From NCBI GenBank assembly GCA_024734555.1, contig JANPWX010000060.1, positions 2,758,613 to 2,822,612 of the forward strand: a stretch of 64,000 nt of DNA. Reading direction: 5' to 3'. Of this stretch, positions 48,161 to 61,504 are shown piece after piece. Every line of letters starts with the position of its first letter. Positions within the stretch are counted from its first letter, which is position 1. The translations under genes were made by a program, and so were the position numbers. The stretch comes from Trochalopteron elliotii. Its lineage: Eukaryota > Chordata > Aves > Passeriformes > Leiothrichidae. The notes under the pieces are model-generated. The model was not told where the DNA came from, made no database searches, and worked only from the letters and a program-made list of their open reading frames with translations.

Positions 48161-51100
48161 GTTTGTAACTCCTCAGTCTCTTCATTTGGCTATCAGGGGA
48201 TAGAGCAATAGAAACCTCTGTCCTGTTTTATTCTATAAATGTTATCCATTCTACAAAATGGGCTCCCCACAGCAGTGGTGCTCACAAACATTATAAGTAT
48301 TTTAAGTAAGTAAGTAAGTTATTTTCTGTAGATAATACTATGGATTTTTGGTTCAACTTAGTGCTTAAATGCCAAAGGCAGGGACATGAATAATCTTGAG
48401 GAAATCAAGATAGGTCCTTTTATACTCAATACTTAAGCTTAAATGCTTGGCTGCATAAAAGCTATCCTGATTTTCAATAAAACAGTGCTGAGAAAATCAC
48501 ATAGTTTGTGCAGCAGAGAGGTGGAAGCATGTTAGTCTCTACCTTTTACACAGCCTTTGAAATTCTGATGCTTAACTGTAAGCATTGCTGCAGAGTTTTC
48601 TCTCAAAATACAACTTACTGCTTACAAATGAAGTAAATTCGATTTTGGACAAACACCATCTTGCCCAATCACCAAATAGTTATTTGGGTTTTTAATTTTT
48701 TTTTTTTTTTTGACTGAGCTGTCTAACCTATTTTCTGGGCCAATATCGACTGAAGAGAAGCTTTCCTCCCTGTTACCTCACCCTGCTATGCAAGTATTCA
48801 GTCAGTTCAAATAATTTATTCTTACCTGAGAGCTGCTGTAGGTCATGGGAACGGTGGGCAGCCACCAGGGGATCCCAAGGCAACTTAAAGGCAGTATGGC
48901 AAAAGAAAGCCATAGATATGCTCTCAACTCTCCAAATATAGGGATATCCCTTTTTAATTTTTTTTTACTCATTACACCCAGGTTATATTGAATATATCTA
49001 AATTGTAAGATTAAGATCACTGTGCCCCAAAGCAGTAACAGCATGTTATGGGACACTGTGGGCTTGTCCCAGCCCTGCAAAGGGAACCAGGACGGAGATC
49101 ACTCACCATTGTCAGAGCACATGGGCTCATCTGCCCTCTGTCAAAAACACATTCGCTGTCTTTTCTTGCATATAAAAAGTTCTACATATCCACAGCATGC
49201 AAGTAAATTAAACCAAAGAGAGCTGGGTTTCAGTACAGGATCAATACAGGTCAGGCCCTTGTTTCATGGGTGGCAGTGCTGTCTCTGCAGCACGGGACCT
49301 CCTGTTTGAACTGCGAGTGTCAAAATATTTTGATCTGCCCTCTCCCTAAAATTAAACTCTTCCTTGCAGTTCCAGCAATGAAAACAGTTTTACAGTAGGT
49401 GTTAAGATAATGCAAACCTTAGTTTAAATGGGAATCAGACCTAGAGTGTGTGTATTGAAGACTATTTGAATTGCATTCAGCACTGTTTATGGATTCTCAG
49501 GAATTGCAGAGCCTGTTAAAAATGAAATAAAGCTTATGGAAAGGGGCTTATGTTTTCTATTTTGCTGAAAAAGAAATAAAGAGGAAAACATATTTGTGCC
49601 TGTTCAAAGGCTGCCCAAGGACAGCTTTCATTCTTTGTGACCCAGTTACATTAAATGCTTTCACAGGAACTCCTCAGATACTTATTAAAAAAAAAAGAAA
49701 AAAGAAAGGAAAACACAGATCAGTGCTTCTGATCCTCACTCTGAGGACACATCCAGGCTTGGAGCAATTGACAGATATCTTGCATCCCTTGTTACCTGTA
49801 CAAAAATTAAACAAAACAAGAGATGAGCAGCACTGGATGAGAAATTGGCTTGGTCCATGGAACTATTAAATGCCATAGTTTAAGATCATTTTGTTTTTAA
49901 GAAAAAGTGCAATCGGTTGTAACTTTGGCCAGCACAAGCTGACCTATTGCTATTACCCTCTTTCTTTTGCATTTTTTTCCCCCCTTTTGAAATAACGTGA
50001 GTCTTTTGAGTATTTTGTCTGGTATCACCAGCCCTCCCAAGTCCACCTGAAAGTTTTCACTGGCTTTTGACAGAAGGTAGGAAATTCTGCATTGGACATA
50101 CAGTGCCAGTGGTGCTTGTCAGACAGGAGCCCAATTCCTTCTGAAACTGTCAGGCTTCAAAGCGCCCTGTGGCTTGAATCCAGACTAGGTGTATACAGGA
50201 GCTGATCCCTCCACAGATCTGTTGATAAATGAAGTGTGTTATAGACTTTGTTACATCCTACCTGAACCCCAAATTAGTCTGTGCTTTGAGGGACAAAAAG
50301 CAAAGCTCTTTCTGCTACTTCTTGGTATTGTATCTGACTAATGGTGTTTCCTGGTATTTGAGGAACATGAAGCTGGAAGGATTTCCTGGGAGTTGTTATA
50401 TATATCTGTTTCTATGTGCCAGGGCTTCCAGAAGAGAAAGAAAGTACACAGAGCTCCAAAGAGCACTGGTCAGCAGTACTGCATGTACACAGTGACAGGA
50501 GAAGCCTTCTGTGGGAACTTGAAGTTCTTTTGGATATCTTCTTGTCAGCGACTGAAGTAGTTGCAAATATTTTCTTTTTGGTGGTGTTGCTTTCTAACAA
50601 AGGGGAAAATACTAATACAAAACTAATAAAGTCTGTTGTAGTTGCTTGCTGTGATTTGAAGAAGATATTTCCTATCCACTGTACTAATTCCCCTGAAACT
50701 GTGTCCTATTAGGTTTGTCAAAATTAAAAAGATTTTTAAAAATTCAATGTTTTCTTGATACACTGAATTCTTGTGTTTTTCCGTCATATGAATATTGAAT
50801 CATTGATATTTCATGTGTCACACAGGATGGTTGAGATATCAGAGAAAACCAAGGATTTGCATAAGCATCCCAGAGGCATTTTTGGCTTCCCGGCATGCAG
50901 GAGCTTTAGCCTGTTGTCTTCACACAGAGTCTGCTGTAATGCTTCATGCCAGAGATGATAATTCACTTTGTGAAACATGATCAGAAGAACCTTTACGGAG
51001 GTGTGACAGATGCAGCTGTAGCCATCACTTGAAGCACTTTTCCATAACCTTAAAAATGTGTTTGCTTCTGATTTTCGTTCTTGATGACTTTTTTAGGTAT

Positions 51101-51369
51101 TGTTGAGTTGCAGCTGTCATGGGCAATGAAATTCCTAAGAGAGCAAGGAAATAAAAAGGTTAAAGTGCCCACAGCCACAGTTTCAGGACTTAATTGGATA
51201 TTAGCTACTCAACTATGAGCATTCCCCCAAAGAATGGTGGAGCTCTTGCAGGCTTCAAACAATGGAGATGTGTGGGTTGATGCCATCTGCAGCCTAGGGC
51301 TGGTGGAACAAAAAGATGTTTGAAGAAGAGGGAAATTCTCAGAGATATGGTAGAATGGGAATGATCTGA
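48161..51369. other. Intergenic, no gene seen
   Basis: A (TAAG)4 microsatellite lies at 48303-48318, T-runs at 48698-48712 and 48957-48966, and an A-rich tract at 49686-49708. Frames of up to 98 codons show no family. No CpG island is present. Confidence 0.5.
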
Positions 51370-51730
51370 AAGTAATCAATCATTAGGGTGACATAAATCA
51401 CAACACACAAGAGCCCACAGCCAGGAGATGTCAAACACCGCCCGCAGCGCATCAGTCTCTCTGGCATCATCACTTTTGTGTGTTGTGCCACTGCTCCTTT
51501 GTGAGCCATCAATTTTGTGGGGTGATGAAGGCCAAGAATGCCGGGCTGCCCCTAATGCAGCTTTATGATTGCGCACCCTAACGTGCGCTTGGGGCGCATT
51601 CATCCCGTGACCCGAGCCAACAATCGATTGTGAGCCGGGTGCCAAACCCGCCAGATGTTGCTTGATCTCATAATTACGTTAGTTCTGTTGCTCCACTGCA
51701 GCAGCATCAAAACAATACCAGCCAATCTGG
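51370..51730. promoter_or_regulatory. Strong candidate conserved non-coding element
   Basis: CpGs cluster here as nowhere else in the A+T-rich part: CACCGCCCGCAGCGCATC, GCGCACCCTAACGTGCGC, CCCGTGACCCGAGCC. Two symmetric sites stand out: GCGCAC/GTGCGC arms at 51571-51576 and 51583-51588, and the 10-bp palindrome CAATCGATTG at 51621-51630. A TAATTA (51671-51676) is followed by CGTTAG. The minus strand is open for 89 codons (51376-51645), without splice or family support. The texture is that of an ultraconserved enhancer, though a small exon cannot be excluded. Confidence 0.5.
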
Positions 51731-54639
51731 GGCACAAAGAGAGGCTGCAGCTCTCATGTGGTCATCTCGTCCACGCTTGACATTTTTTGCCTAAAGCTCT
51801 CAGATGCCAAGCTTAATTTCTCTTCCTTGATTATAAGCAAAATGATCTGTGAGCAATATTAAAAAAACATTTATCAGCTGGAAAACAGCAAAAGGCATGG
51901 CATAAACTCATATAAATGTTAATGAAAGGCAGACAAAATTGAGCAATAGTATTGTATTCTTTAGGCTTTTATATACTTTTACTTAAGAGACTTTGGGAGA
52001 AGAGTCTAGAACAGGATTGAAGGACAAGCACAAAAAATATTGTTTTGAAATTTACACCAACTCTTCTTATTCTTTAAAACATTGGTCTGAAAGTCCTGTT
52101 AAATGGAACAAGCACAATCCTCCTTTAAATTATTCTGATATTGATCATCAGATCAATGTAAATCATAAATCCCTTGATTTCAATAGAAAGGCTCCATCTT
52201 TCTACTGTTGCCTATAAAAAATCTCATGAATTTTTGGCTGCCTAGCTCCTTGCAAGAAACTGTACAAAGTGGTAAAACAAAGACTGTGGTGGTTGTATAA
52301 TGAGGTCTATTCCTCTGACTCAGGGTGATGCTATTTGGATGGTCTACAGGGCAGTCTGAGCACAAGGCTCCAGGTCCCAGTACAAAAATACTTGAATGCA
52401 TAGGACTCAAATTATCCTTCACTTTGTCATATTGATCTTTAATTTGCTCATTTACAGCTGAAATGCAGCAAGGGTGTTTTGATCCCATTTTTGTCAGCCC
52501 TCAGCCCCCCAACTCACCAATGGGCACATTGCCCTTTCCTTCACCTGCCTTCCAGCCTACAGAGCTCCAAGACTTGTGCTTGAGTTGTTCAGCACTGGTG
52601 CTGTACATGGGAGCAGTAGGGCTCTGCATAGCCCGCTGTAATTTTCTGGTTTTTCAAATAAATGTGGTGAGCTCTCATCAGCAACAACTGTTAAATTACA
52701 GCATTTTCCTTCCCTCTCAATTGTGAGCTACAACACATATCTCAGCCTAGGCACAAGGAAAATTGTAGCACAGGACAGGAACTATCAGCTAAAAAGATTT
52801 TCTAAACAATACAACTTGGCCTCAGCCTGCCCTACTAATATTCTCCATCTTGCAGTATTTTCATTTCAACTAAGAATATAAAGTCATGCCACATATAAGA
52901 GAAATTTTATTTCCTGTACTACTACAGGTTTTTAGCATAATGGCCCATGTAGATCAGTGGGCAAATATTACATCCTAAAGTTTCAAATAATTTCCATCTT
53001 TATGTTTCATATCTGATCTTTAATAAATGTTATTTTACACAGTGCAATTAGACTTTAGGATGTAAAACCCAGAGTAATCCAGAACATTTTTGCAGAGCTG
53101 GGTATTTTCAGGGAGCACTGACATCTAGATTCTGATCTAACTAATGGCACAAATCTGAAGCAATTTCCTAGAAATCAGTACAATTACATCAGTGCAATCC
53201 CCATAAAACTAGGATGAGAGTCAGACCTTTATTTCTTTTCCAGCCTGCTCCAGAGATACAGTATTTTCCATTTAGTCAACTGAAGAGAGCTGTAAAGGTA
53301 TAGAAAGAAATGATAGAACTAAATTTTACTATTTAACATATGGAAAACTTGGTTATTATTTTACCATAAGCTTACACAGGAAAAAGAGCGTGCTGCAGTA
53401 AAATGGAAAAAATTCACTTCAGGTGTTGTATCATGAAATCCAAGGAAGTGACATCAAAGATTAAACCTGGCCCATTTACTTTTAAGCTGTTTTGTTTAAG
53501 TATCAGATTTTATGTCTGGAGATTTTCTCTACTCTGTGAATTTTATTCCTTTTTGTAAGCATAAAACTGAATAAGGATCAAGAAGAATTTGTTTTGTCAC
53601 TTCAGCACCAACATAAGACCCTCATGTCGGCCCCTGAAATTCTTTTGACAATTTTGGGTGTTGGGTACGGAGCAGTTGCACACTGGGGTCAGTGTGCAGG
53701 GCAAATGTGGTGGAGGTTGGTTTTAGCCAAGCAGGAGACAGTTGTTTGCCCGTGGGGAACCCTGACTCTCCTACTGCCAGAGCAGCCTGTTTGTTCCAAG
53801 GACAGTCATCTGCACTACCTGGTCACATTGAGACAGGTGTAATTTTGTGTGGGATAATGTTGTCTCTTGGTCATTGTTCTGTCTGCAAAGGAGCAGTGGG
53901 AGTGGCAGTGCTGTCTGGGCAGGCAGAGGTGCCGTGGTGTCTCCTCACACACTTGAAGCCACAGCCTGTTGCCAGCTCTGCTGCCTTCCTGGGCTGAGAA
54001 CTGTTTCCCTTCATTCGTTTCACCAGTTGAGAAGAGTGACAGAAAACGCTTGGGAAACTAAAGAAAAACTTCCAAACTCCTATGGGAGAAAGAACTAAAT
54101 GGACACAAAAGGCCTTGGTTTGGTTAATGGGAGCCAATGGGGAGAACACACCAGGGATGGGTGAGGTGAGGACAGTGGGAGAGCTGGCTCTGGGCTGACC
54201 CATTGCCTGCAGGCAGTAAGGTGCCCTGCAAGTCCTTGGTACATGGAGGTCTCCTTTGGGACTCTCTACCATGGGCCAACCCTCACCCCTGTCCTGCTGT
54301 TCTCTGGAGCATTTATTTACCTGGACTTTCAGGAGCTGGAGAAGTTCAGAGGAGTGGGGAAAGTTTGGTACTAGTAAGAAGTGTATATGTCAAGCAAAAT
54401 TTTGTTCCCAGCCCAAAACTGAAAACTTTTTTTGTGGGAAGAAGTTAACTGGAACTGATGAAGTTTCTTTTCATGGATTATTTAAGCAGTACAAGATGTT
54501 GTTAATGCTGAGTTTCTTCCATGTTATTTGGGAAAGTATGTCTGATTATGTAAATTAAAAGTTGCTGCTTAAAAATATTTTGCTTGAGAGATTGCAAAGG
54601 CAACACAGTAAATGAATTAAGATCAGAGAGTCTTGCTCA
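51731..54639. other. Intergenic, no gene seen
   Basis: 53600-54350 is G+C-richer, with overlapping plus-strand frames of 81-101 codons and a 133-codon minus frame, none recognisable. 52800-53600 is A+T-rich. No transposon end was noticed. Confidence 0.5.
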
Positions 54640-54990
54640 AGTGAGAAGATTGCATAAGTAACCGCATGTGGTATTGAAAAATACATACTGTTTACAACGT
54701 ATTCTTGCAAGATCCTTAAATATTTCACTTTGAGGTTTGCTTGATATAAAATATTGCATTTGTTCAAGCTGTCTCGCACGCTGGGACCTAAGCCGATTTG
54801 CAGCTACATGCAGATTAAAACCACTATGCTGTCCCACTGCAATTTTGGATTTAATTTGGTTAGTTTCCGTCTTTTTAAGAGAAACAAGAGAGTTTTCAAA
54901 CCAACAGGCATTGACTGCTTACCTAATTAAAAATGTATCCATCTGCTGGTGGCTGACTTGTTATTCAAAGCATACAGATCTAAGTAGGTT
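54640..54990. promoter_or_regulatory. Candidate conserved non-coding element
   Basis: GTAACCGCATGTGG, GTTTACAACGTATTCTTG, TCTCGCACGCTGGG, AAGCCGATTTGC and TTTCCGTCTTTTTAAG each keep a CpG in A+T-rich sequence. TAATTA lies at 54924-54929. No repeat is seen. This is one of the better enhancer candidates. Confidence 0.38.
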
Positions 54991-55389
54991 GATTTATTTA
55001 TGAAGACCTTATGACACTGAGAGATATGCACTCAAAAACATGCAAAAATAAATGTGGTTGCAGATGGGTAGACACACACAGATCTTTATGGGGTTCTAAA
55101 TAACAGATAGAGAGAATTTGGAAAATGTGCTTTAAAGGGAAGATCCTTTTATGTTGCTTTCACGTGTTTAACATTTAGAGCTCAAATAACAGAGCAGCCA
55201 GAGAACATGTGAGATAACTCTAGTCTAAATATCCTATAGTGCCTTTTAAGTTGCGACAATATTTTTCTGAAAGCTTAGTGTGAGTGATAGACTCTGAAGC
55301 AGATGCATGTTAAGCAATGTTTTATTTAGAGAACACTTTAAAGGGAATTTTAATTAAAGGAGAAAAAAAAATCATTAGCACTCACAAAC
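54991..55389. other. Intergenic spacer
   Basis: A+T-rich with no frame or repeat of note. It lies between two candidate conserved elements. Confidence 0.5.
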
Positions 55390-55590
55390 ACCATGCATTG
55401 GAATCAGGCTAAATGCTGTCTTCTTATATTTGATTTCATTGGTGTATTGGTAAACGTCTCCCAAATTAAGCTTCTATGCTCAAGCTTTGGAAACTTCAAG
55501 TTCCAATGGATCCATTCTCAATGCTATAAATATTGTTGCAATCCCCAGGCAAAATTAATTCATCAGTTTATGAGCTCTAGGAACTTCCCA
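55390..55590. promoter_or_regulatory. Candidate conserved non-coding element
   Basis: Repeat-free A+T-rich sequence with GTAAACGTCTCCC, CTCAAGCTTTGG and AAAATTAATTCATC. A plus-strand frame of 67 codons crosses it and is not recognisable. Weak to moderate candidate. Confidence 0.3.
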
Positions 55591-58500
55591 GGGTGACAAA
55601 GCCATCAGGTATTTCCAGGTGGGGTGTGGAGCTGCGGGCGTCACACTTCACGTCATTCCTGGGGCAATTCCACTGCTGTGGGACTTCTGACATTGGTACA
55701 AAGGGAGTGGTGCCCCAGCTTGCTCAGAGCTCTCTCCAAGAGGCTCTGTGTGTATATATGTGGTCTGCATGTGCCACCTGATTAGTTTGAGGACAATGGA
55801 CAATGCTGTGTCTGGGACAACTCTGGAGTAGTCTTATGGCCTCTGGTTCTGTTTATAGCACAGTTTCTAGTGGGTCCTTTTGATTTTTCCTTCCATCCAC
55901 ATGCTTGGCAGCATATTTATTCAGGTTTTGCACATTTGCATGCCTATTTTTGTTCATTGGTAAAAAAAAATATCAAAAATAGACTGAAAATATTTTTTAT
56001 AGACCACCTTATCATGCTAGTGTCCTCTTAAATTGAAACTGTTTTGCACTAGATGATAAAGTTGCTTTCAGAAGAAATGAATTTCTTACCAAACCATGCA
56101 TTGACAATTTTACTCAGCTTCACAAAAAGATAATTCTCTAATCCCAAGGTCAGTTTAAGATGATTCCCCAGTATATACACTTTCAGATTCCCTTTGAATT
56201 GCTTTTTATTTCCATGTCAAGACAAACATGGGTTTTCTCGCACCAACAAAATACAGAAACATGGTTTGTATGTAGTTTAGCTGAGAAGGATATTAGAATG
56301 AGTTGCCTTTTGGTAGGAAGCCATCCTGGCATTTCTTTGGAAAACACCAGAGATGTTTGAATAATCCTTATACTAATAGATGTCACCACTGGGAATCTGT
56401 TTTACTTTTACGGCTCTTTGTTTGATTATCTTGCTGTCATTTTTTGATATTTTGGAATGGGGTGTGGATGTGTGTGAAACTCAAACAAATCTGTATTTTC
56501 TTTTACTTGATTTCTCCCAAATATTTTGATGTAAGTTTCAGATAGTAATCAAGGGAAGAAAACCCATAAATTTTGCTATGGGTGTTCCCTTTGTGCAGAA
56601 GGTAGAGGACAAAAAAAAATGACCAAGAATCTTTTCCTTTTGTTTCAACCCACTGCAAATGACAGTTTGCTGTTTTCCTGGTCCCGTGCAAGCCCTGGAA
56701 ATGGGGGACAAGGGATCACAATGGGTCAAGGCAAATAGTTAGTCACACTCTGTCTTAGAATTGAACCCATTGTTCGAGCAAGGCAAGCAAGTTTTCCACT
56801 ACTAATTTTGGTCTGCATTGGAAACTGTGGCCAGTGTGGTTGTGTGAATAAGGATTAGTAATGGTGAGTGGGCACGGGAGGTAGCTGAAGAGGTGGCATT
56901 TTTGTGCCTGTAAAAGCTGTAGTGGCTGCACATTGCTGCCCAGATTTAATATTTTTGCTCTTTACCTCAGAATACTGCAAGATCACTTCTTTGAGAAAAA
57001 AATATCATTGCAAATATCAACTGCATACATGTTAGGAAAATCTTACAATCTACTGTCTTAGTGAAACAACACCAGTGAGTAATTTCTAATGGAAATCTGG
57101 CCTTTAAGGCAGAATTCAGGGAGATGTGTCCCTTCTCTCTATGGTTGTTACCGATCTGTGTACAAGAAAATATGCTCAGGGTTTGGGTCTGAATTCTATT
57201 AGAGGAATGAGATGGTTACTGCTGAAGGAAAACTCAGAGGGAAATGGGAGACATAAAGAGTGTTTGCAGCTGGAAAAAAATTGTTCATGGTGCCTTTGGT
57301 GTAGGAAATAGGAGGAACTAATTTACATGTCAGAAATTTAAAAATTCTTAAAATGAGGTTTATGCCTGTGAAGTGTGTAATGCAGGTATAAGACCTGTGA
57401 ACATCTTTTGTTCTAATGCAACAGTGATGTTCAGCTCCTTGAGAGTGAATTTGAGGTCTGGTTGTGCTAAAAGCTGTACAAGAATATCTCAGTGCATGAC
57501 AAGACCCAGCAGATGTGTATAAATAAAAAGAGAACAAGGAAATACTCTGGCAGCATTGCCCAGCACAACAAACCACCTTATTCTCTGAACTCTTCCAACA
57601 TCAGTGACAGCATTGAGGAAAATAATGGCTGCCACTTTTCCAATATAAAAGTGAGATTTTTTTTCCCCATTGTCCTTGCAGTTCTTCATCTCTGTGCCTG
57701 CTATTTTGCTTACATGAAATTAATCCAGAATTTGCAGTATTCTGCTATAAAATCAGTGTAAATACTGAACTAGAGCACACACACATACATATGCCCACTT
57801 CTTCCAGTTAGTGGCTCCCTAAAACAGGACAAGCAGTTTCTTGGCTAATAAACAACCATTCTTTTGTGTCTGCAGGTAATCTGAAATCAGGATGGAGAAA
57901 CACAGGCAATGCTTCAGATCCTGAGTAAGCTCACCATTACTTAAAGGCTGGCCAACCTCTAGACCACGAGTTCCACACTTCCTTACGGATGTTACCACAA
58001 GGAACTGCACCTCTCCGTGTTCTTGACAACAATGGCACAACAGGCACAAGAAGCCTGCAGATCTATCTAACTTTATGTTTATTTAGCATCACTGTTTTAA
58101 CGTGGAGAATCACATACATCCAGCTTCAAAACTGTTGCTGCACTGGCTGTTTCAGGAGGTCTGTGCAGAACTTGGAGCAGAGCCTTTCTCCCAGAGGTGA
58201 ACTCACAAAATTAACATTTCTCCTGTCCTGTGAATGTATGAGTCATGCCTGCATACATAGAAAAAAAGGTACAAATACTTTCCACTTTTTGGAACAAAAA
58301 GCAATGACTTTTTATTCAATTGTAAAGAAGGACAAAGAGTCTGCCCTACTATTAAAAATAGCACACATTAAAAAAGAAGGAGGGGTTGGTATTTTTTCTT
58401 ACTTTACAGTTTTCTTCTATATGGTTGCAAATATTTTGTTCATAATAATGTGTGGACCATCTCAGATAGGATGGTTTAATCTGAGTTAATTAGGATTTAC

Positions 58501-59039
58501 ACTCTATTAAAAGTGCCAGAAAGCTTCAGTGCTCTGTAGGGAACCTGTCTCTGGTGCAGTTTGATTGGTACCATCATTGCATAAATAATCTCTGAAAAGA
58601 TCGCTGTCTCTGAACACACAGAATAAAAATGAATTAGAGGTCTGACACTCTATTCTTTTGACAGTTTTACAGAAAAGACAATTCAAAGATTTTTGCACAA
58701 AAAAATCTTTGTTTATACCGAACTTTTACTGGTGCAATTAAAGTAATACTTCATATTTTTTTAATAATACTTGCAGTAAATTATGGCAGGAAACCTAACA
58801 TTCCAGTATGAAAAAAAGTCTGGGAAACACTTTGTTTTAATTTATATTAATTTTAAATTTATTCTGTTTTCACATGAAGGGCCCAATTCTGCCTACATAT
58901 TAAAGCTTAGTAGCTAAGTGTGGTGGTAAAATTCAGCTTTACTTTAGAACAGGCCAGAGTCTGGTTCAGAATCTTAAACTGCGACCCTATTCTTGACAGA
59001 GAAAATCCAAGTCTGCCTGACTGATTCTTTTTTCCCAGT
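55591..59039. other. Intergenic, no gene seen
   Basis: A plus-strand frame at 57989-58489 stays open for 166 codons in A+T-rich DNA, with several hydrophobic stretches near residues 25-45 and 140-158. No family is recognisable and no CpG-rich start or splice sites accompany it. Short A-runs occur at 55962-55969 and 56612-56620. Confidence 0.45.
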
Positions 59040-59400
59040 GCAGAAAGATGGGTGGGTGCTCTTAAGGAAGTCTGGATGCCGTTCGTAGTTTCAGCTTTAC
59101 CTTCCCAATCCAGCTAAAGCTCCTCTGGAGCTGCTGCAGGCAGATTCCCCACGCTTTCCGGCAGAGGCTCTTTGGCTGCCGTTTGTTCCATTATTAATGG
59201 CTCGGGTTCCGAGGAGCCCTGCGGAGGAGGCGGCCCCTGCACGTCCCCTCTGCCTGGTGGCCTCGGCCCTGACACGGCTCTGCCACCACCGGCACCGCTC
59301 CTGCGCCAGCCCGGCATCCTCATCCCACGAACTTCTCATTTCTGGAAGCTGACGCCGCTCCCAAATGATCCCAACTGAGAGAGAAGCACAGCTGCCGAGG
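59040..59400. promoter_or_regulatory. Isolated CpG-rich patch
   Basis: I count roughly twenty CpGs in 340 bases, against almost none in the surrounding kilobases, together with G+C-rich words such as GGAGGCGGCCCC and CACCGGCACCGC. It could be a small CpG island marking an alternative promoter of the gene to the right, an orphan CpG island of a poised enhancer, or a coding exon. Frames are open on both strands (148 codons minus, 68 plus), neither recognised. Confidence 0.5.
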
Positions 59401-59600
59401 GCAGGCAGTACAAAGACCGAGATATTCGAAAACCGTTTGTAATAATTAAGGTGTCTGTTAACCTCCACGGCTTTAAATAACCTTTCAATGAAACATGGGC
59501 AAGCACATTCCTCTCCAGGTTGCCAATCATCTGTGCACTGCAAACAACCTGCAGCCTTATCCAGTTATTTGCTCTGGTTTATCGGTCACACTTTCACAGG
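59380..59600. promoter_or_regulatory. Candidate conserved non-coding element
   Basis: Immediately right of the CpG patch. GACCGAGATATTCG, AAACCGTTTG, TAATTA (59443-59448), CTCCACGGC and TTATCGGTCACAC follow in repeat-free sequence. The adjacency suggests one regulatory unit with the CpG patch. Confidence 0.42.
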
Positions 59601-61504
59601 AAAAACCTGCGGGTCTTTGCTTGCCCCTGGCCTTGCTGAGGGTGAGAGCTGGGGTGAGCTAAGTCGACACCTCTGCTGCAGAGGTGGGAGCTTGCATTTG
59701 TTACATTTGATCTGCTTATTCAGTGGAAAGCAGTAATACCTGTTCTGACATTTCTGCGCATTTATTTCACTGCTTCATCCATACTGATTTTACCTTTTGC
59801 CAGTGCCCTTTTATGTTTATTTATTTTAGGAAACATAATCTGTATTGTAAACACTCCTGGATTTGTAAATAGCTTTGCTGATCCTTGATTGCTGATCCAG
59901 GATTTCCTTTCATGGACCTGGTAATGGCGTATTATAAATTTCAGAATAACTATGAGATTTGAGTTGTGTTACCAGGACCAATGTAATAAAAGATACTACT
60001 TCAATAGTCATTAAAATCTTGTTACATTTCACTTACGCTTCTCTAGTTTTCCCTTAGCACTGCTGGTTAGAAAAGGCAAAAAATCTATGCATCTGTCTGT
60101 CTGTATATTGTCAAGTCACGCCGTGTGCCTGCTCTGAATAAAGACACTGTCACAGGTCCTGTAATCAGCATCAAGGCAGTAATGAATAGGAAAATCTTGT
60201 GATGATGATCACGATTAACAAAAGGAAGTGTAAATAATCTACAGTGCCTAAAGCTCACATTTTTTGCAGAGTGGATTTGCAAGTGAGCTATAAACCTGAT
60301 CCTTTTCTTATTGAGGTCAGCAGCAAAACTCCTGCTAATCCCAGCTGAAACAAAATCATTCTGCCAGCTTGATGTTTATAGAAATGCATATTACCTTCAT
60401 GGAGATTCTCCCGCTACAGCTTTTTGTATTACAGCCTGCAACTTCATCTAAAGCAAACATGACCTGAGGAATGAAATCTTACTCATATAAAAATAAAAGC
60501 TGTTATTCTGAAATAGCTAGCAATAAATTTTGTCAAGTAATCTACTGGCAAACGTTTAATACTCACAGATCCAAAAGAATCAGTAAATCCAGGGAGGGAA
60601 AGGCTGGGCACATCTGAGCACTGGGAAGGAGCAAGCAGTGACTCTCTGGTGCCAAGCCTGATAAAGGTGCACCTTTGGGGCATTATTTCCTTTGACAATG
60701 AGACTCTGTGTGTGAGTCTTACACTTCCTGGGGTTATTTTACACTCTTTTGCAAATAGCCAAGTAGTGTGGAAGTTGTGTGGGAGTGGAGTAAATAGGAT
60801 TGAATTTTTGTAGGAAAAGGCTTTTCAGAGGAGACGGGTGAATTTTTCCTGCAGGCTGTGGAATTGCATACTAAAGGAAGAGCTTGTGCTTCCTCCTCCC
60901 TGCTTTCTTTCTTTTTCTTTTTTTTTTTTTCTTCCCTTTCCCCCATCTAAATGTAGTGCTGGGCCTCAGGAGGCCCATGAACACACAGAGCTTCCTACTG
61001 AGGTTGTCACTTGACTGACAGCAAAAAGCTTCTGGGGAGATGGACGAGCATGAGTAGGTGGACATAGAAAAATGGAGAATGAAAAGATAAAGTAAAAATA
61101 GAACCGAATGTTCATCCAAAATCACAGCCCTTTCAGGGGCTTATTGTAACTTATAAATGTTGTGTTTGTGATTGGAAAAAATATAAAGCTTACACATACA
61201 TTTGATATCCATTCAGTGTTCTGTTAGAAATTATATTAACTACAGACAATGCCCTTGTGTCAATGCCCAATTATTTATACACTAATATATTCCCTCAGTG
61301 CTTTAAAATACGAGGAGAACAAATTCTGAGTGAGTAGAAAATACAACAATATTTCAGTCCTTACATTTCAAGATGGTTGTCAGTTTCTCAGAGGCTCCGT
61401 GTTTGTGTTCATGTGCCTGTTTGTCTGTACCACTTGAGTCCTGATCTCTAAATAATCTGGCTGGGGTTGACCTCTCTGAAGCAGACAGGATCAAACATTT
61501 AACA
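59601..61504. other. Intergenic, no gene seen
   Basis: A pure pyrimidine tract of 42 bases lies at 60903-60944. It explains the lysine/arginine-rich minus frames ending there. Otherwise A+T-rich with no frame above 84 codons and no repeat ends. Confidence 0.5.
60903..60944. repeat. Polypyrimidine tract (42 bases)
   Basis: Only C and T, mostly T, with a C-run at the end. The minus strand is the matching polypurine run. Mirror symmetry is imperfect, so triplex formation is only possible in part. Confidence 0.95.

Noticed and set aside
57989..58489. 166-codon plus-strand frame with hydrophobic stretches
   Set aside because: Unusual for A+T-rich DNA but with no recognised family, promoter or splice context. 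The hydrophobicity follows from T-rich codons.
60734..61125. Lysine-rich minus-strand frames
   Set aside because: The lysine/arginine run is the complement of a 42-base pyrimidine tract; two frames share it.
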